5,411 nt of DNA, from NCBI GenBank assembly GCA_023436245.1, contig JAEZJZ010000049.1, forward strand, positions 1-5,411. Reading direction: 5' to 3'. Under the pieces are notes generated by a model, which saw only the letters and a list, made by a program, of their open reading frames with translations, was not told the DNA's origin and did no database searches. How positions within the stretch are numbered: position 1 is the stretch's first letter; each line of letters starts with the position of its first letter. Shown here in pieces: positions 1 through 5,295 of this stretch. Both the position numbers and the translations under genes were made by a program. This stretch comes from Bacillota bacterium. Lineage in GTDB: Bacteria; Bacillota; UBA994; UBA5500.

Positions 1-146
1 GAGCCTGCGTCAACAGGTTCACGCTTTACGGAGGCGTCTTTCCTTTCCTAAGATACGGTCATTATATCCAGCAGACTCTGGACAGGCAACAACGTCAGCT
101 TCTTGACCTTTCATTGCGTCAGAAACATTTCACAATCAATGCAGAC
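1..146. other. no recognisable gene
   Basis: I see no supported gene here. A plus-strand frame is open from base 3 to a stop at 214-216, but it runs through the terminator hairpin at 147-169 and has no start signal in the window. A minus-strand frame of 31 codons (114 down to 19) has an ATG but no ribosome binding site. A TTGACC at 104-109 has no good -10 box at the right distance. The stretch may be the tail of a region that lies mostly outside the window. Confidence 0.5.
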
Positions 147-169
147 AAAAAGCCAGCCCATCGGCTGGC
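147..169 (-). terminator. intrinsic terminator (minus strand)
   Basis: GCCAGCC (152-158), a CATC loop and GGCTGGC (163-169) form a perfect 7-bp GC-rich stem. On the minus strand the stem is followed at once by five T (147-151). It lies about 42 bases past the stop of the broken phosphatase copy at 211-473, so it was probably that gene's own terminator. On the plus strand there is no T run after the stem, so it should act only leftwards. Confidence 0.8.
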
Positions 170-210
170 CCAAATCATACTCCTGTTCATGCAGTCTCCG
201 CGGCAAACAC

Positions 211-473
211 TCACTTAGTCGGATTGAGGTATCGAGCAACCGCGTCGGCCAGTACCGGCTCAACTGCCGACCGCACCAACGGATTGGCGTAGCCGATCCA
301 GCCACAATCTGTGGTGGTGTCCAGCGGGTACCGCAAGCTTCCACCCGCCAAGTCGGAGATGGCACAGCCGGCCTCAACCGCCACCAGATACGTGCACAAG
401 TCATATGGGTGACAGCACAATCCGCCGCCTATGCCGGCAGCCCGCTGGCGCAGGGCGATTGCTGACCGCAGGC
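211..473 (-). pseudogene. C-terminal fragment of an inositol-monophosphatase-family gene
   Basis: The minus strand encodes about 86 residues that align without gaps to the last 86 residues of the intact gene at 2752-3768, with 73 identical by eye. The fragment keeps the YDLCTYL segment with the aspartate that corresponds to the last metal ligand of the family, plus the conserved LAGGSLRYPLDTT stretch and the natural stop. It lacks the EG and DPIDGT metal-binding motifs, so it cannot be an active phosphatase. Similarity ends abruptly near 471-473; beyond that the sequence is unrelated leader DNA of the next operon. The only upstream start is a TTG at 487-489 without a ribosome binding site. 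Nucleotide identity is about 80%, with most changes silent over 311-470, so the copy evolved as a working gene before it was cut. It is best read as the remnant of a second, formerly complete paralogue. Confidence 0.88.
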
Positions 474-554
474 CATTTTTTGAGATCAACTTTGTTTCGA
501 AGAAGAATATCCACTGTCTGCAAGAAAAGGTGTTGCAGAATCGTCCTATAGGTG

Positions 555-575
555 TCTAGGTAAGAGAAACCTAGA
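555..575 (+). promoter_or_regulatory. leader hairpin
   Basis: TCTAGGT (555-561) and ACCTAGA (569-575) are perfect inverted repeats around a 7-base A-rich loop. There is no T run after it, so it is not a normal terminator. Its place some 40 bases before the first start codon suggests an RNA hairpin in the leader or a protein-binding site. Confidence 0.45.
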
Positions 576-580
576 TTCTG

Positions 581-596
581 CCACCAATATTGGCGG
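581..596. promoter_or_regulatory. operator-like palindrome
   Basis: CCACCAATATTGGCGG is a 16-base palindrome with one mismatched pair; the central ten bases CCAATATTGG are perfectly symmetrical. It ends only a few bases before the AAGGAG of the small ORF. A dimeric regulator binding here would block the promoter or early transcription of the protease cassette. No regulator gene is in the window, and one short palindrome can be chance. Confidence 0.4.
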
Positions 597-599
597 CTG

Positions 600-606
600 A
601 AAGGAG
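600..606 (+). promoter_or_regulatory. ribosome binding site of the small ORF
   Basis: AAAGGAG lies 7 bases before the ATG at 614. This is close to ideal in sequence and spacing, and it is the main reason to take the following 27-codon frame as translated. Confidence 0.65.
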
Positions 607-613
607 ATGATTT

Positions 614-697
614 ATGAAGAGAGCGAATAGTAGAGAGCTTGTGTTTAGTGGCTATGCTACGGTTTTCGTACTTGAAAGGAGGTTAAGAAAGTGTTGA
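614..697 (+). CDS. small ORF, 27 aa, possible leader peptide
   Basis: An ATG with an excellent ribosome binding site opens a frame of 27 codons, beginning MKRANSREL and ending RRLRKC. It is basic at both ends with a short hydrophobic middle (YATVFVL), too short and too weak for a clear membrane helix or signal peptide. The stop TGA (695-697) overlaps the GTG start of the peptidase gene (691), and the peptidase's ribosome binding site lies inside this frame. That layout is typical of translational coupling, where ribosomes finishing the small ORF feed the next start. It may be a leader peptide that controls peptidase expression, or a short product in its own right. I do not recognise a family. 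Its length alone makes the call uncertain, and it could be an accidental frame. Confidence 0.5.
   Translation: MKRANSRELVFSGYATVFVLERRLRKC
675..682 (+). promoter_or_regulatory. ribosome binding site of the peptidase
   Basis: AAAGGAGG lies 8 bases before the GTG at 691. It decides the start: the GTG is the first start codon at the right spacing, and it places the lysine-containing end and hydrophobic core of a signal peptide at the N terminus. Confidence 0.85.
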
Positions 698-1245
698 GAA
701 CGAAGAAGATCATCGCTACTCTGCTAGCCTGTATCATGACTGTAGTTGCCCCAATTAGCATCTATGCAGGCGAATTATTCGTTTCTCCTGTGAGACAAGC
801 CATGAGTAATTGGTGCTGGGCGGCCTGCGACCAGATGGCTGGGGACTATGAGATACAGGGATCGGCCAGAACCCAATACGACGTTGCGCAGTACGTTTTG
901 GGTTCCCAAGTCAATTTGGGGGCAAATATCGCGCAGATTGCTCAGGGTGCAGAATACGTTACCTACTTCTATGCAGACTATTATGGAGAAGTTGTCACAT
1001 TCTCCCTAAGCACTCTCGCATCTTACATAAACAATGTAGGTAACCCCGTCATACCAGTGGTAGTGTGGTTTGATGAGTATGGTGATCCTGTAGCTGCCCA
1101 CGCTCTGCTAGTGTGCGGTCACAATACTTCTAACCAGTTGAAGGTAATTGACCCCTATACCGGTACTGCAGAATGGATGAGTTACAGCAACTTGTGCAAC
1201 TGGGGCAACGGATATTACTTGATGACTGCGTATACTGGGTACTAG
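691..1245 (+). CDS. secreted papain-like cysteine peptidase (C39-like/AvrRpt2-like fold)
   Basis: The 184-residue protein starts with a Sec signal peptide: positive residues 3-6, a hydrophobic core from about 7 to 24 and an IYA|GE cleavage site after residue 26, leaving about 158 residues. The mature part opens with the hallmark of papain-like bacterial peptidases, VRQ..SNWCWAAC, giving Gln36 as oxyanion-hole residue and Cys42 as nucleophile. The second half carries AAHALLVCG (His137) and VIDPYTG (Asp154), completing a Q/C/H/D set in the usual order; a C-terminal YYLMTAY strand follows. Known members cleave peptides or proteins. Here the enzyme should act outside the cell or at the cell surface, since no ABC-transporter parts are fused to it. 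It lacks a propeptide of obvious size, so its activation is unclear. It overlaps the small ORF upstream and is followed after 12 bases by another exported protein, a possible partner, inhibitor or substrate. Fold and catalytic set are well supported; the substrate is unknown. Confidence 0.85.
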   Translation: MLRTKKIIATLLACIMTVVAPISIYAGELFVSPVRQAMSNWCWAACDQMAGDYEIQGSARTQYDVAQYVLGSQVNLGANIAQIAQGAEYVTYFYADYYGEVVTFSLSTLASYINNVGNPVIPVVVWFDEYGDPVAAHALLVCGHNTSNQLKVIDPYTGTAEWMSYSNLCNWGNGYYLMTAYTGY

Positions 1246-1252
1246 GGAGGTG
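1245..1252 (+). promoter_or_regulatory. ribosome binding site overlapping the peptidase stop
   Basis: GGGAGGTG begins on the last base of the peptidase stop codon and lies 5 bases from the ATG at 1258. It supports that start and tight coupling of the two genes. Confidence 0.75.
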
Positions 1253-1257
1253 CGAGT

Positions 1258-2028
1258 ATGAAAACGTCAAAGAAGACCGGGATTACGGTCGCTCTGCTGC
1301 TTCTAGCCGTTGTACCGTTGCTGGCCACAACCTGGTTTGGGCCCGATGCCCGGGCCGTGGCCGCAGATGACACCACTCTTTGGTCGACCTCTGATGTTCT
1401 GACCGAGATTCGGCCTGGACTTAACAATGACAAACTCCGGACAACTGCCGAGGGGGAACTTGAGTGTATTCGAAGGACCCTGGAGAACGAGGGCATTAGC
1501 TACGCCCATGAGCAGGCCTTCCGCATCTACTCAATGGTTGATGTCGATATCATCAAGCAATTTGAAGAGAAGGGCAGCTTAGGTGAGTGCATTTCGACCG
1601 ATTATAGGTGGAATGTTCCGCTTGTTTCCGGAAAACTGACAACGGGTACAGCCAAGCTAGCAGCTGATAAGGATGGGACGTGGAGCGTGGTCTCATATGG
1701 GAGTGCGCAGCTTGAAGAGTGTGCGCTATTGAGCAACCTCAGCAAGATAAGCGAGTTGCTTGCGGACAATGGGCTCAAGAACGTAACAGATATCAAAGCA
1801 GCTTACCTGCCCCTCTACCGTACCACAATGCTGTATATCAGGGCTGACGGTCAAGAGTATGCCATGGCAGCCAACGAAGCCAGGTTCACTGACATCGAAA
1901 CGTACAAGGTCTATACCGCCAAGGAGTTCGTTGCAGCCTTCGAAAGAGCATTCGGCAGACTAGTACCTTATGTGAGGACCCCTCTCGAGGAGATCCCCAT
2001 TGGGGTCAATGGGTCGAAAGCAAAATAA
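1258..2028 (+). CDS. exported protein of unknown function, partner of the peptidase
   Basis: The 256-residue protein has a clear signal peptide or membrane anchor: Lys2, Lys5 and Lys6, a hydrophobic core at about 9-27, then ARAVA|ADD, giving a likely cleavage near residue 35. There is no lipobox cysteine. The mature part has no motif I can name. It contains an acidic helix-rich section (about 60-110), a strand-like section DYRWNVPLVSG with TGTAKLAADKDGTWSVVSYG (about 115-148), and a second mixed section ending in GSKAK. Three cysteines (70, 111, 155) could form one disulfide. The layout of a YRW.VP segment followed by a short repeat with GTW.V recalls uncharacterised exported proteins of Bacillota, but I cannot attach a family name. 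Its start codon, strong ribosome binding site and 12-base gap to the peptidase say the two are made together. It might be a substrate, chaperone or inhibitor of the peptidase; none of these is shown by the sequence. Confidence 0.8.
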   Translation: MKTSKKTGITVALLLLAVVPLLATTWFGPDARAVAADDTTLWSTSDVLTEIRPGLNNDKLRTTAEGELECIRRTLENEGISYAHEQAFRIYSMVDVDIIKQFEEKGSLGECISTDYRWNVPLVSGKLTTGTAKLAADKDGTWSVVSYGSAQLEECALLSNLSKISELLADNGLKNVTDIKAAYLPLYRTTMLYIRADGQEYAMAANEARFTDIETYKVYTAKEFVAAFERAFGRLVPYVRTPLEEIPIGVNGSKAK

Positions 2029-2049
2029 GGAGCCAGGGGCTTAACGATT

Positions 2050-2099
2050 GGGCGTGTCGCAAAACGTTCTTGACAAACGTGGCGCGACACGCCCTTCTT
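2050..2099. terminator. long hairpin: cassette terminator and probable IS end
   Basis: GGGCGTGTCGC (2050-2060) pairs perfectly with GCGACACGCCC (2084-2094). An inner pair, ACGTT (2064-2068) with AACGT (2076-2080), continues the stem, and TTCTT follows. It starts 21 bases past the stop of the exported protein, so it can end transcription of the plus-strand cassette. The GGGCGTGTCGCAAAA arm also looks like a terminal inverted repeat of IS1182-type elements and lies on the correct side of the transposase remnant. The two readings do not exclude each other. Confidence 0.65.
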
Positions 2100-2136
2100 A
2101 ATGATTGTGGGGAGAGGATATGCGTTCTGCGATGAC

Positions 2137-2176
2137 GTTCTCCTCCGCCCTAAACCGTTTTGGAGAACACCAAAAC
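2137..2176. repeat. overlapping, mutually exclusive inverted repeats
   Basis: GTTCTCC (2137-2143) pairs with GGAGAAC (2162-2168), and GTTTTGG (2157-2163) pairs with CCAAAAC (2170-2176). The two 7-bp stems share bases 2162-2163, and the right arm of the first fills the loop of the second, so only one can form at a time. Both lie in the untranslated tail of the IS remnant. They may be relics of the element's end structure. Confidence 0.45.
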
Positions 2177-2193
2177 AAGGGAAGGCTCTTCCC
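2172..2193 (-). terminator. possible transposase terminator (minus strand)
   Basis: GGGAAG (2179-2184), a GCT loop and CTTCCC (2188-2193) make a 6-bp stem. On the minus strand it is followed by TTGTTTT. It lies about 25 bases after the transposase stop at 2218. The T run is interrupted, so termination would be moderate. Confidence 0.4.
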
Positions 2194-2217
2194 CTGTAAA
2201 AAGGACTGTTGCTTTGG

Positions 2218-2751
2218 TTACGCCACCTCCGGGAAATGCAGATGGTCTCCGCAACGCTTCTTCTGGATCTTGTTGTAGAGTTTGTTTGTGTTGTAGGCCA
2301 TGGCCAGCAACAGGAACTCGGTTTGCACCTTCTCCAGCCCGCGCAAGAGAAAACCCCGGAACTCCATATCCCGCTTGAGCACACCGAAGGCCCCTTCCAC
2401 CTGCATGGAACGGTTTTGGCGCAGCAGTATTCCTTCAGCGGTACTGATGCGGGTCTCCATTTCCCTGCGCTGTCTTCTGAGACTGCTTGGAGACATGGAG
2501 GTTCTTGCTGCGTTCCTCCATGGGGGTCTTGCTTGCTCCCTTGATGCATTTGATAAACAAGATGCCGGCGCCCCAAACCGTCGCGCAATGCGCGCGCCCT
2601 CGGGCGTCATCGCCGCTCACCGCCTTGGCCACACTCCTGCACCATCAAACAGCGACAACTGCGATCTGCGCTTACGCCGGGCGCTGGATCCGTCCCGGTG
2701 GCCTGGGGTTTGGCATACTGAGCGCAAGCGAAGCATCTATCCTTCTCCGGC
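2218..2751 (-). pseudogene. IS1182-family transposase, truncated and frameshifted
   Basis: The best-preserved part is the C terminus, read on the minus strand from about 2475 down to 2218. It contains STAEGILLRQNRSMQVEGAFGVLKRDMEF, then FLLRGLEKVQTEFLLLAMAYNTNKLYNKIQ, a pattern typical of the C-terminal part of IS1182-type DDE transposases. The preceding piece, with KNLHVSKQSQK at about 2477-2509, is in a different frame, so a frameshift lies near 2474-2490. Further back the frame breaks again: EPEKDRCFACAQ at about 2715-2752 resembles the zinc-ribbon-like segment that normally precedes the C-terminal block, and stops intervene near 2607. The N-terminal half and at least part of the catalytic core are missing, so no active transposase is possible. 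It is convergent with the protease cassette and downstream of the phosphatase gene. Confidence 0.75.
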
Positions 2752-3768
2752 TCACTTGCTCTGATTGAGCTGCTGCGCAATCGCGTCGAGCAGCACCGGC
2801 TCAACCGCCTCTCTCAGCAAGGGGTTGGCGTAGCCAACCCAACCACAGTCTGTGGTGGTATCCAGGGGGTACCGGAGGCTTCCGCCTGCTAGGTCAGTGA
2901 TGGCAGAGCCGGCCTCTACCGCTACCAGATACGTGCACAAGTCATAGGGGTGACAACACAATCCGCCGCCGATGCCGGCAGCCCGCTGGTGCAGGGCAAT
3001 CGCTGGCCGCAAGTCGGCCACCAAGCGATACTTGGCTGTCGCCAGCATATACACCTGACCGGCGGTTGACCCATACTGGTCGGTGAAGACCAGTACTTCG
3101 TTATCCTGGGCTGGGCCAACGGCCTGCTCGATCAGCTGATCAACGATCGCGGCGTTCTTGCTTCTGGTACTGGTATACGGATTGACGAACATGATGTAGC
3201 CATGCCTGAGATTGTCGGCAGAGCTGGATGACAGTCTTGTGGGCTCCGTCAACAAGCGGCCGTTATCGATATCCCAGACCTCTTCAAAGGAGCCTTGCCC
3301 CACGCTAGCGTAGACGACCGAGGCCCTGTCCTGCTTGAGCGTTGGTATCTCGGTTTGGATGGCGAACTCGATGTCTGCCAGCGTCACTCCATTACCGCTA
3401 TTCCGTGCCACTCCCGTCAGGATCCAGGCGCTGCGCTTGTTGTACATAATCTCACGCGTGCCATCTATCGGGTCAATGATCAGCACATAATCGGCCCTGT
3501 CCTCTACTAGCCCCTCGGGGAAGACCCTTCTGCCAATGCCTTCGCTGACCACAATCACACCGTTGCCGATATTCCGTTGACTGAAGAACTCAACGATGAT
3601 ATCCTCAGCGATCACGTCAATCGCATAGGAGACATCGCCGGCGCCGGCCTTTGCACCTCGGGGGTTGGTGACGCTGCTCGCCCTGAGGCTTTCCCTGACT
3701 GCCCGGTATATTTGGAAGTGCAGTTCCTGAATCACGCTGCGCAATGCCTGCAACTCTACTGACAACAT
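2752..3768 (-). CDS. inositol-monophosphatase-family phosphatase
   Basis: With the ATG at 3768 the protein has 338 residues. It carries the metal-binding signature of the FIG superfamily (inositol monophosphatase, fructose-1,6-bisphosphatase, PAP phosphatase): SYAID with Asp51, VVSEG with Glu76, LIIDPIDGT with Asp99 and Asp102, and a C-terminal YDLCTYLVAVEAG with Asp276, matching the family's W-D-x-A motif with Tyr for Trp. Such enzymes are cytoplasmic, Mg-dependent phosphomonoesterases. It is longer than the usual 260-280 residues, with extra sequence between the DPIDGT and C-terminal motifs, so inositol phosphate is not a safe substrate guess. A start at 3840 is possible, but 3768 has AGGTGGGG directly before it and avoids a 63-base overlap with the membrane-protein gene. 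The stop of that gene is 8 bases upstream, so the two are co-translated. The gene ends flush against IS remnant DNA, and no terminator of its own is visible. Confidence 0.88.
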   Translation of the reverse strand: MLSVELQALRSVIQELHFQIYRAVRESLRASSVTNPRGAKAGAGDVSYAIDVIAEDIIVEFFSQRNIGNGVIVVSEGIGRRVFPEGLVEDRADYVLIIDPIDGTREIMYNKRSAWILTGVARNSGNGVTLADIEFAIQTEIPTLKQDRASVVYASVGQGSFEEVWDIDNGRLLTEPTRLSSSSADNLRHGYIMFVNPYTSTRSKNAAIVDQLIEQAVGPAQDNEVLVFTDQYGSTAGQVYMLATAKYRLVADLRPAIALHQRAAGIGGGLCCHPYDLCTYLVAVEAGSAITDLAGGSLRYPLDTTTDCGWVGYANPLLREAVEPVLLDAIAQQLNQSK

Positions 3769-3776
3769 TACCCCAC

Positions 3777-4505
3777 CTACCATTTCGCTGTCCCCAACTT
3801 CCTGGCCCGCCTTCTGGAGGCAACCAGCCCGGGCACGCATATGCCAGCTACAGACAAGAAGACAAGCAACGGAATGAGCGCGATGGTCAGCGGCGACAAT
3901 GTGGCCAGCAGCTTGTGCAGTTCTGATGCCACTGCTACATCCAAGTTGGCCAGTACCAAATAGACAGTGTTGGCAACTGACACGATCAGAATCAACACAT
4001 TCAAGCGCAACAAGATACCGGTGCTGCTGATCGTCGCAATTTTCCCGAAGAAGCCGCCCTCAGCCATGCCGCCCCCTGATTCACCATCCTGAGGCTTCAC
4101 CTTTCTGAGCGCGCCGCCGCGTCCCTTCATGTCATTCATGGCCTGCACCAGCCTATCAGCGTTGAGACTCCTGTTCTGGAGCAAGCATTCATCCATGATC
4201 CGCTCTATTTCACCCAAGAGGTGCGCAGTGCCGGATGCGAAATACCGGTCGCGAACGTTCTTCAATAGGATCAGGAAGATGACCAAGGTAATAACGCTGG
4301 ACACAAAGACCGAGATCCACGCTGGGAGCCGGTCTACATCCAGCAGGACCGTGGCAAAGGAGCCCATCATGGCCAACATCAGCGTCGGTGTGTTCCACAG
4401 GGTTCCATCACGATAGCGCCAGTCTTCGCTCAGCTCAGCGTAGAGTATCTGCAACACTTCTAGAGCATCCGTTTCCAAATCCCTGGTTCTGGTCGCTGGA
4501 TCCAT
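3777..4505 (-). CDS. four-helix membrane protein of unknown function
   Basis: The 242-residue protein has four hydrophobic segments, at about 38-56, 60-82, 164-187 and 203-229, in two pairs separated by a polar, probably cytoplasmic, section of some 80 residues (83-163). That section contains a helical stretch (HLLGEIERIMDE and on) and a glycine-rich linker. The N terminus is a charged helix (about 9-34) ending in DWRYRD just before the first membrane segment, and the C-terminal tail is strongly basic (RRRARK). The chosen ATG at 4505 has AAGGAGG at 4516-4522; the longer frame back to 4649 is proline- and arginine-rich and has no such signal. No transporter or enzyme family is recognised. The 8-base gap to the phosphatase gene implies a shared job, for example tethering or regulating the phosphatase at the membrane. 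The topology is clear, the role is not. Confidence 0.8.
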   Translation of the reverse strand: MDPATRTRDLETDALEVLQILYAELSEDWRYRDGTLWNTPTLMLAMMGSFATVLLDVDRLPAWISVFVSSVITLVIFLILLKNVRDRYFASGTAHLLGEIERIMDECLLQNRSLNADRLVQAMNDMKGRGGALRKVKPQDGESGGGMAEGGFFGKIATISSTGILLRLNVLILIVSVANTVYLVLANLDVAVASELHKLLATLSPLTIALIPLLVFLSVAGICVPGLVASRRRARKLGTAKW

Positions 4506-4665
4506 GGCACCACCACCTCCTTCGGCTAGAATGCAGCCTGCTTGGGTATTTCTGCGCCTTGGCGGCTGTTTCCTGCAGATACCTGAGGGTTGATCGGCTT
4601 CCAGCCGAAATCGCTCTCTGCAGGCATGTGGGGACCTGCTAGGCCGCAACGACTACCACCTGTAC
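4506..4665 (-). other. intergenic spacer between truncated gene and membrane-protein gene
   Basis: About 160 bases without a supported gene. The strong AAGGAGG at 4516-4522 belongs to the membrane-protein gene. A short hairpin CGGCT-GGA-AGCCG lies at about 4595-4610. I found neither a T-tailed terminator nor a clear promoter, though a promoter for the downstream pair would have to be here if it is transcribed on its own. Confidence 0.4.
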
Positions 4666-5285
4666 TCAGTTCTCCTCCCTGTACAATGCCCGAACGGTGG
4701 CGTGACGACTATGCTCACCAAACCAGCAATAATTGCCCGGCAACCCCCGGTCTATTTCCGCGGCGAAGGCATCGATGTAGCCCGGGTGCGGCAATGGCAG
4801 GTCAACAACCAGCGTGGATTCCAGGTGCAGCTCACGATAGTGCGTCTTGCGATATCCACAGGGGGTAAGGTTGGCGAAGAATTCGTCCAGACGTTCCGGA
4901 GCGAAAGCTGCCAGTTGCTCCTGCACATAGCGGCGATTCTCTCCCGAAACCTCGGCATCCAGCCGGTTCGCATCCAGACTCACGGTGTACGTCTTCGCCC
5001 GCCGTTCGAGGCTGCGCGTCTCGAAGACTACGATACTCAACTGCCTAACCGGCAGCGTCCGCCCTTCCCGCGCAATCTCCGCGTTGTATTTACTCGCGAT
5101 CTCGCGCAGCTTGCCCAAGTCTTCGCGCGAGAGCCTGACCCTGTCCCCGTTCAGCGCGCCCAGGGTCGTCTTGGGAAACTGTGCAAACTTCCCTACCTTG
5201 ATGATCCCAGGTAACTCCGAGAGCGCCTGCTGCAGCTCCAACATGCCCCCTGAAAAGCCCTCATAGACAAGCAGCGGCACCCCCC
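4666..5285 (-). pseudogene. 5'-truncated gene, possible 2H/LigT-like phosphoesterase
   Basis: The open frame formally starts with a GTG at 5337, but its first 17 or so residues (MVNFWISAVVNFSIDI) are a translation of IS21-type terminal repeats. Native sequence begins near VPLLVYEGFSGG at about 5280, so the original start has probably been lost. An internal ATG at 5242-5244 lacks a well-spaced ribosome binding site. The remaining 205 or so residues are soluble and mixed alpha/beta. Two similar strand motifs stand out, FPKTTLGAL (about residues 54-62 counted from 5337) and RHATVRAL (211-218). They recall the paired HxT/S motifs of 2H phosphoesterases such as LigT, with Lys in place of the first His. 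The VRQLSIVVFETRSLE stretch would fit such a fold. The family call is tentative. Unless the hybrid start is used, the gene is likely non-functional. Confidence 0.5.
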
Positions 5286-5295
5286 TGTGAATGTC

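Larger units (their letters stand above)
474..613 (+). promoter_or_regulatory. leader region of the protease cassette
   Basis: About 140 bases without a gene lie between the broken phosphatase copy and the first ribosome binding site of the plus-strand cassette. The region is AT-rich in its first half and carries two symmetrical elements (555-575 and 581-596), annotated separately. Any promoter of the cassette should lie here. I could not find a convincing pair of -35 and -10 boxes: TTGAGA at 480-485 with GAATAT at 505-510 is a candidate, but the 19-base spacing is poor. Confidence 0.45.
2050..2751 (-). mobile_element. decayed IS1182-like insertion sequence, 3' part only
   Basis: The segment runs from the putative terminal repeat at 2050 to the stop of the phosphatase gene at 2752. 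It holds the last part of a transposase gene on the minus strand plus a tail of about 165 bases with several hairpins. The 5' part of the element, including most of the transposase and the other terminal repeat, is absent. The right edge abuts the phosphatase stop codon almost exactly, which suggests that recombination or insertion here removed the phosphatase's own downstream region. I could not find a target-site duplication. Confidence 0.65.

Noticed and set aside
19..114. 31-codon minus-strand frame starting with ATG at 114
   Set aside because: No ribosome binding site, no recognisable sequence and no supporting context.
103..465. 120-residue plus-strand frame over the left part
   Set aside because: It lies opposite the phosphatase fragment, whose minus-strand translation matches the intact paralogue; the plus frame has no ribosome binding site and runs through the terminator hairpin.
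480..510. TTGAGA and GAATAT as promoter of the protease cassette
   Set aside because: The 19-base spacing and the weak -10 box make this no better than chance in AT-rich DNA.
1968..2588. 206-residue minus-strand frame across the IS remnant
   Set aside because: It crosses the hairpin at 2050-2094 and is in a different frame from the recognisable transposase C terminus; its proline, arginine and serine content looks like an out-of-frame reading.
2209..2768. Several plus-strand frames opposite the transposase remnant
   Set aside because: They mirror the minus-strand transposase sequence and lack ribosome binding sites.
3769..3840. 24-residue N-terminal extension of the phosphatase
   Set aside because: It would overlap the membrane-protein gene by 63 bases and has no good ribosome binding site; the ATG at 3768 has AGGTGG just before it and follows the upstream stop.
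4506..4649. 48-residue N-terminal extension of the membrane protein
   Set aside because: Rich in Pro and Arg, no ribosome binding site before 4649, while AAGGAGG stands at 10 bases before the ATG at 4505.
4702..5214. 170-residue plus-strand frame opposite the truncated gene
   Set aside because: The minus-strand reading has coherent strand motifs and a normal composition; the plus frame has no ribosome binding site and reads as a shadow.
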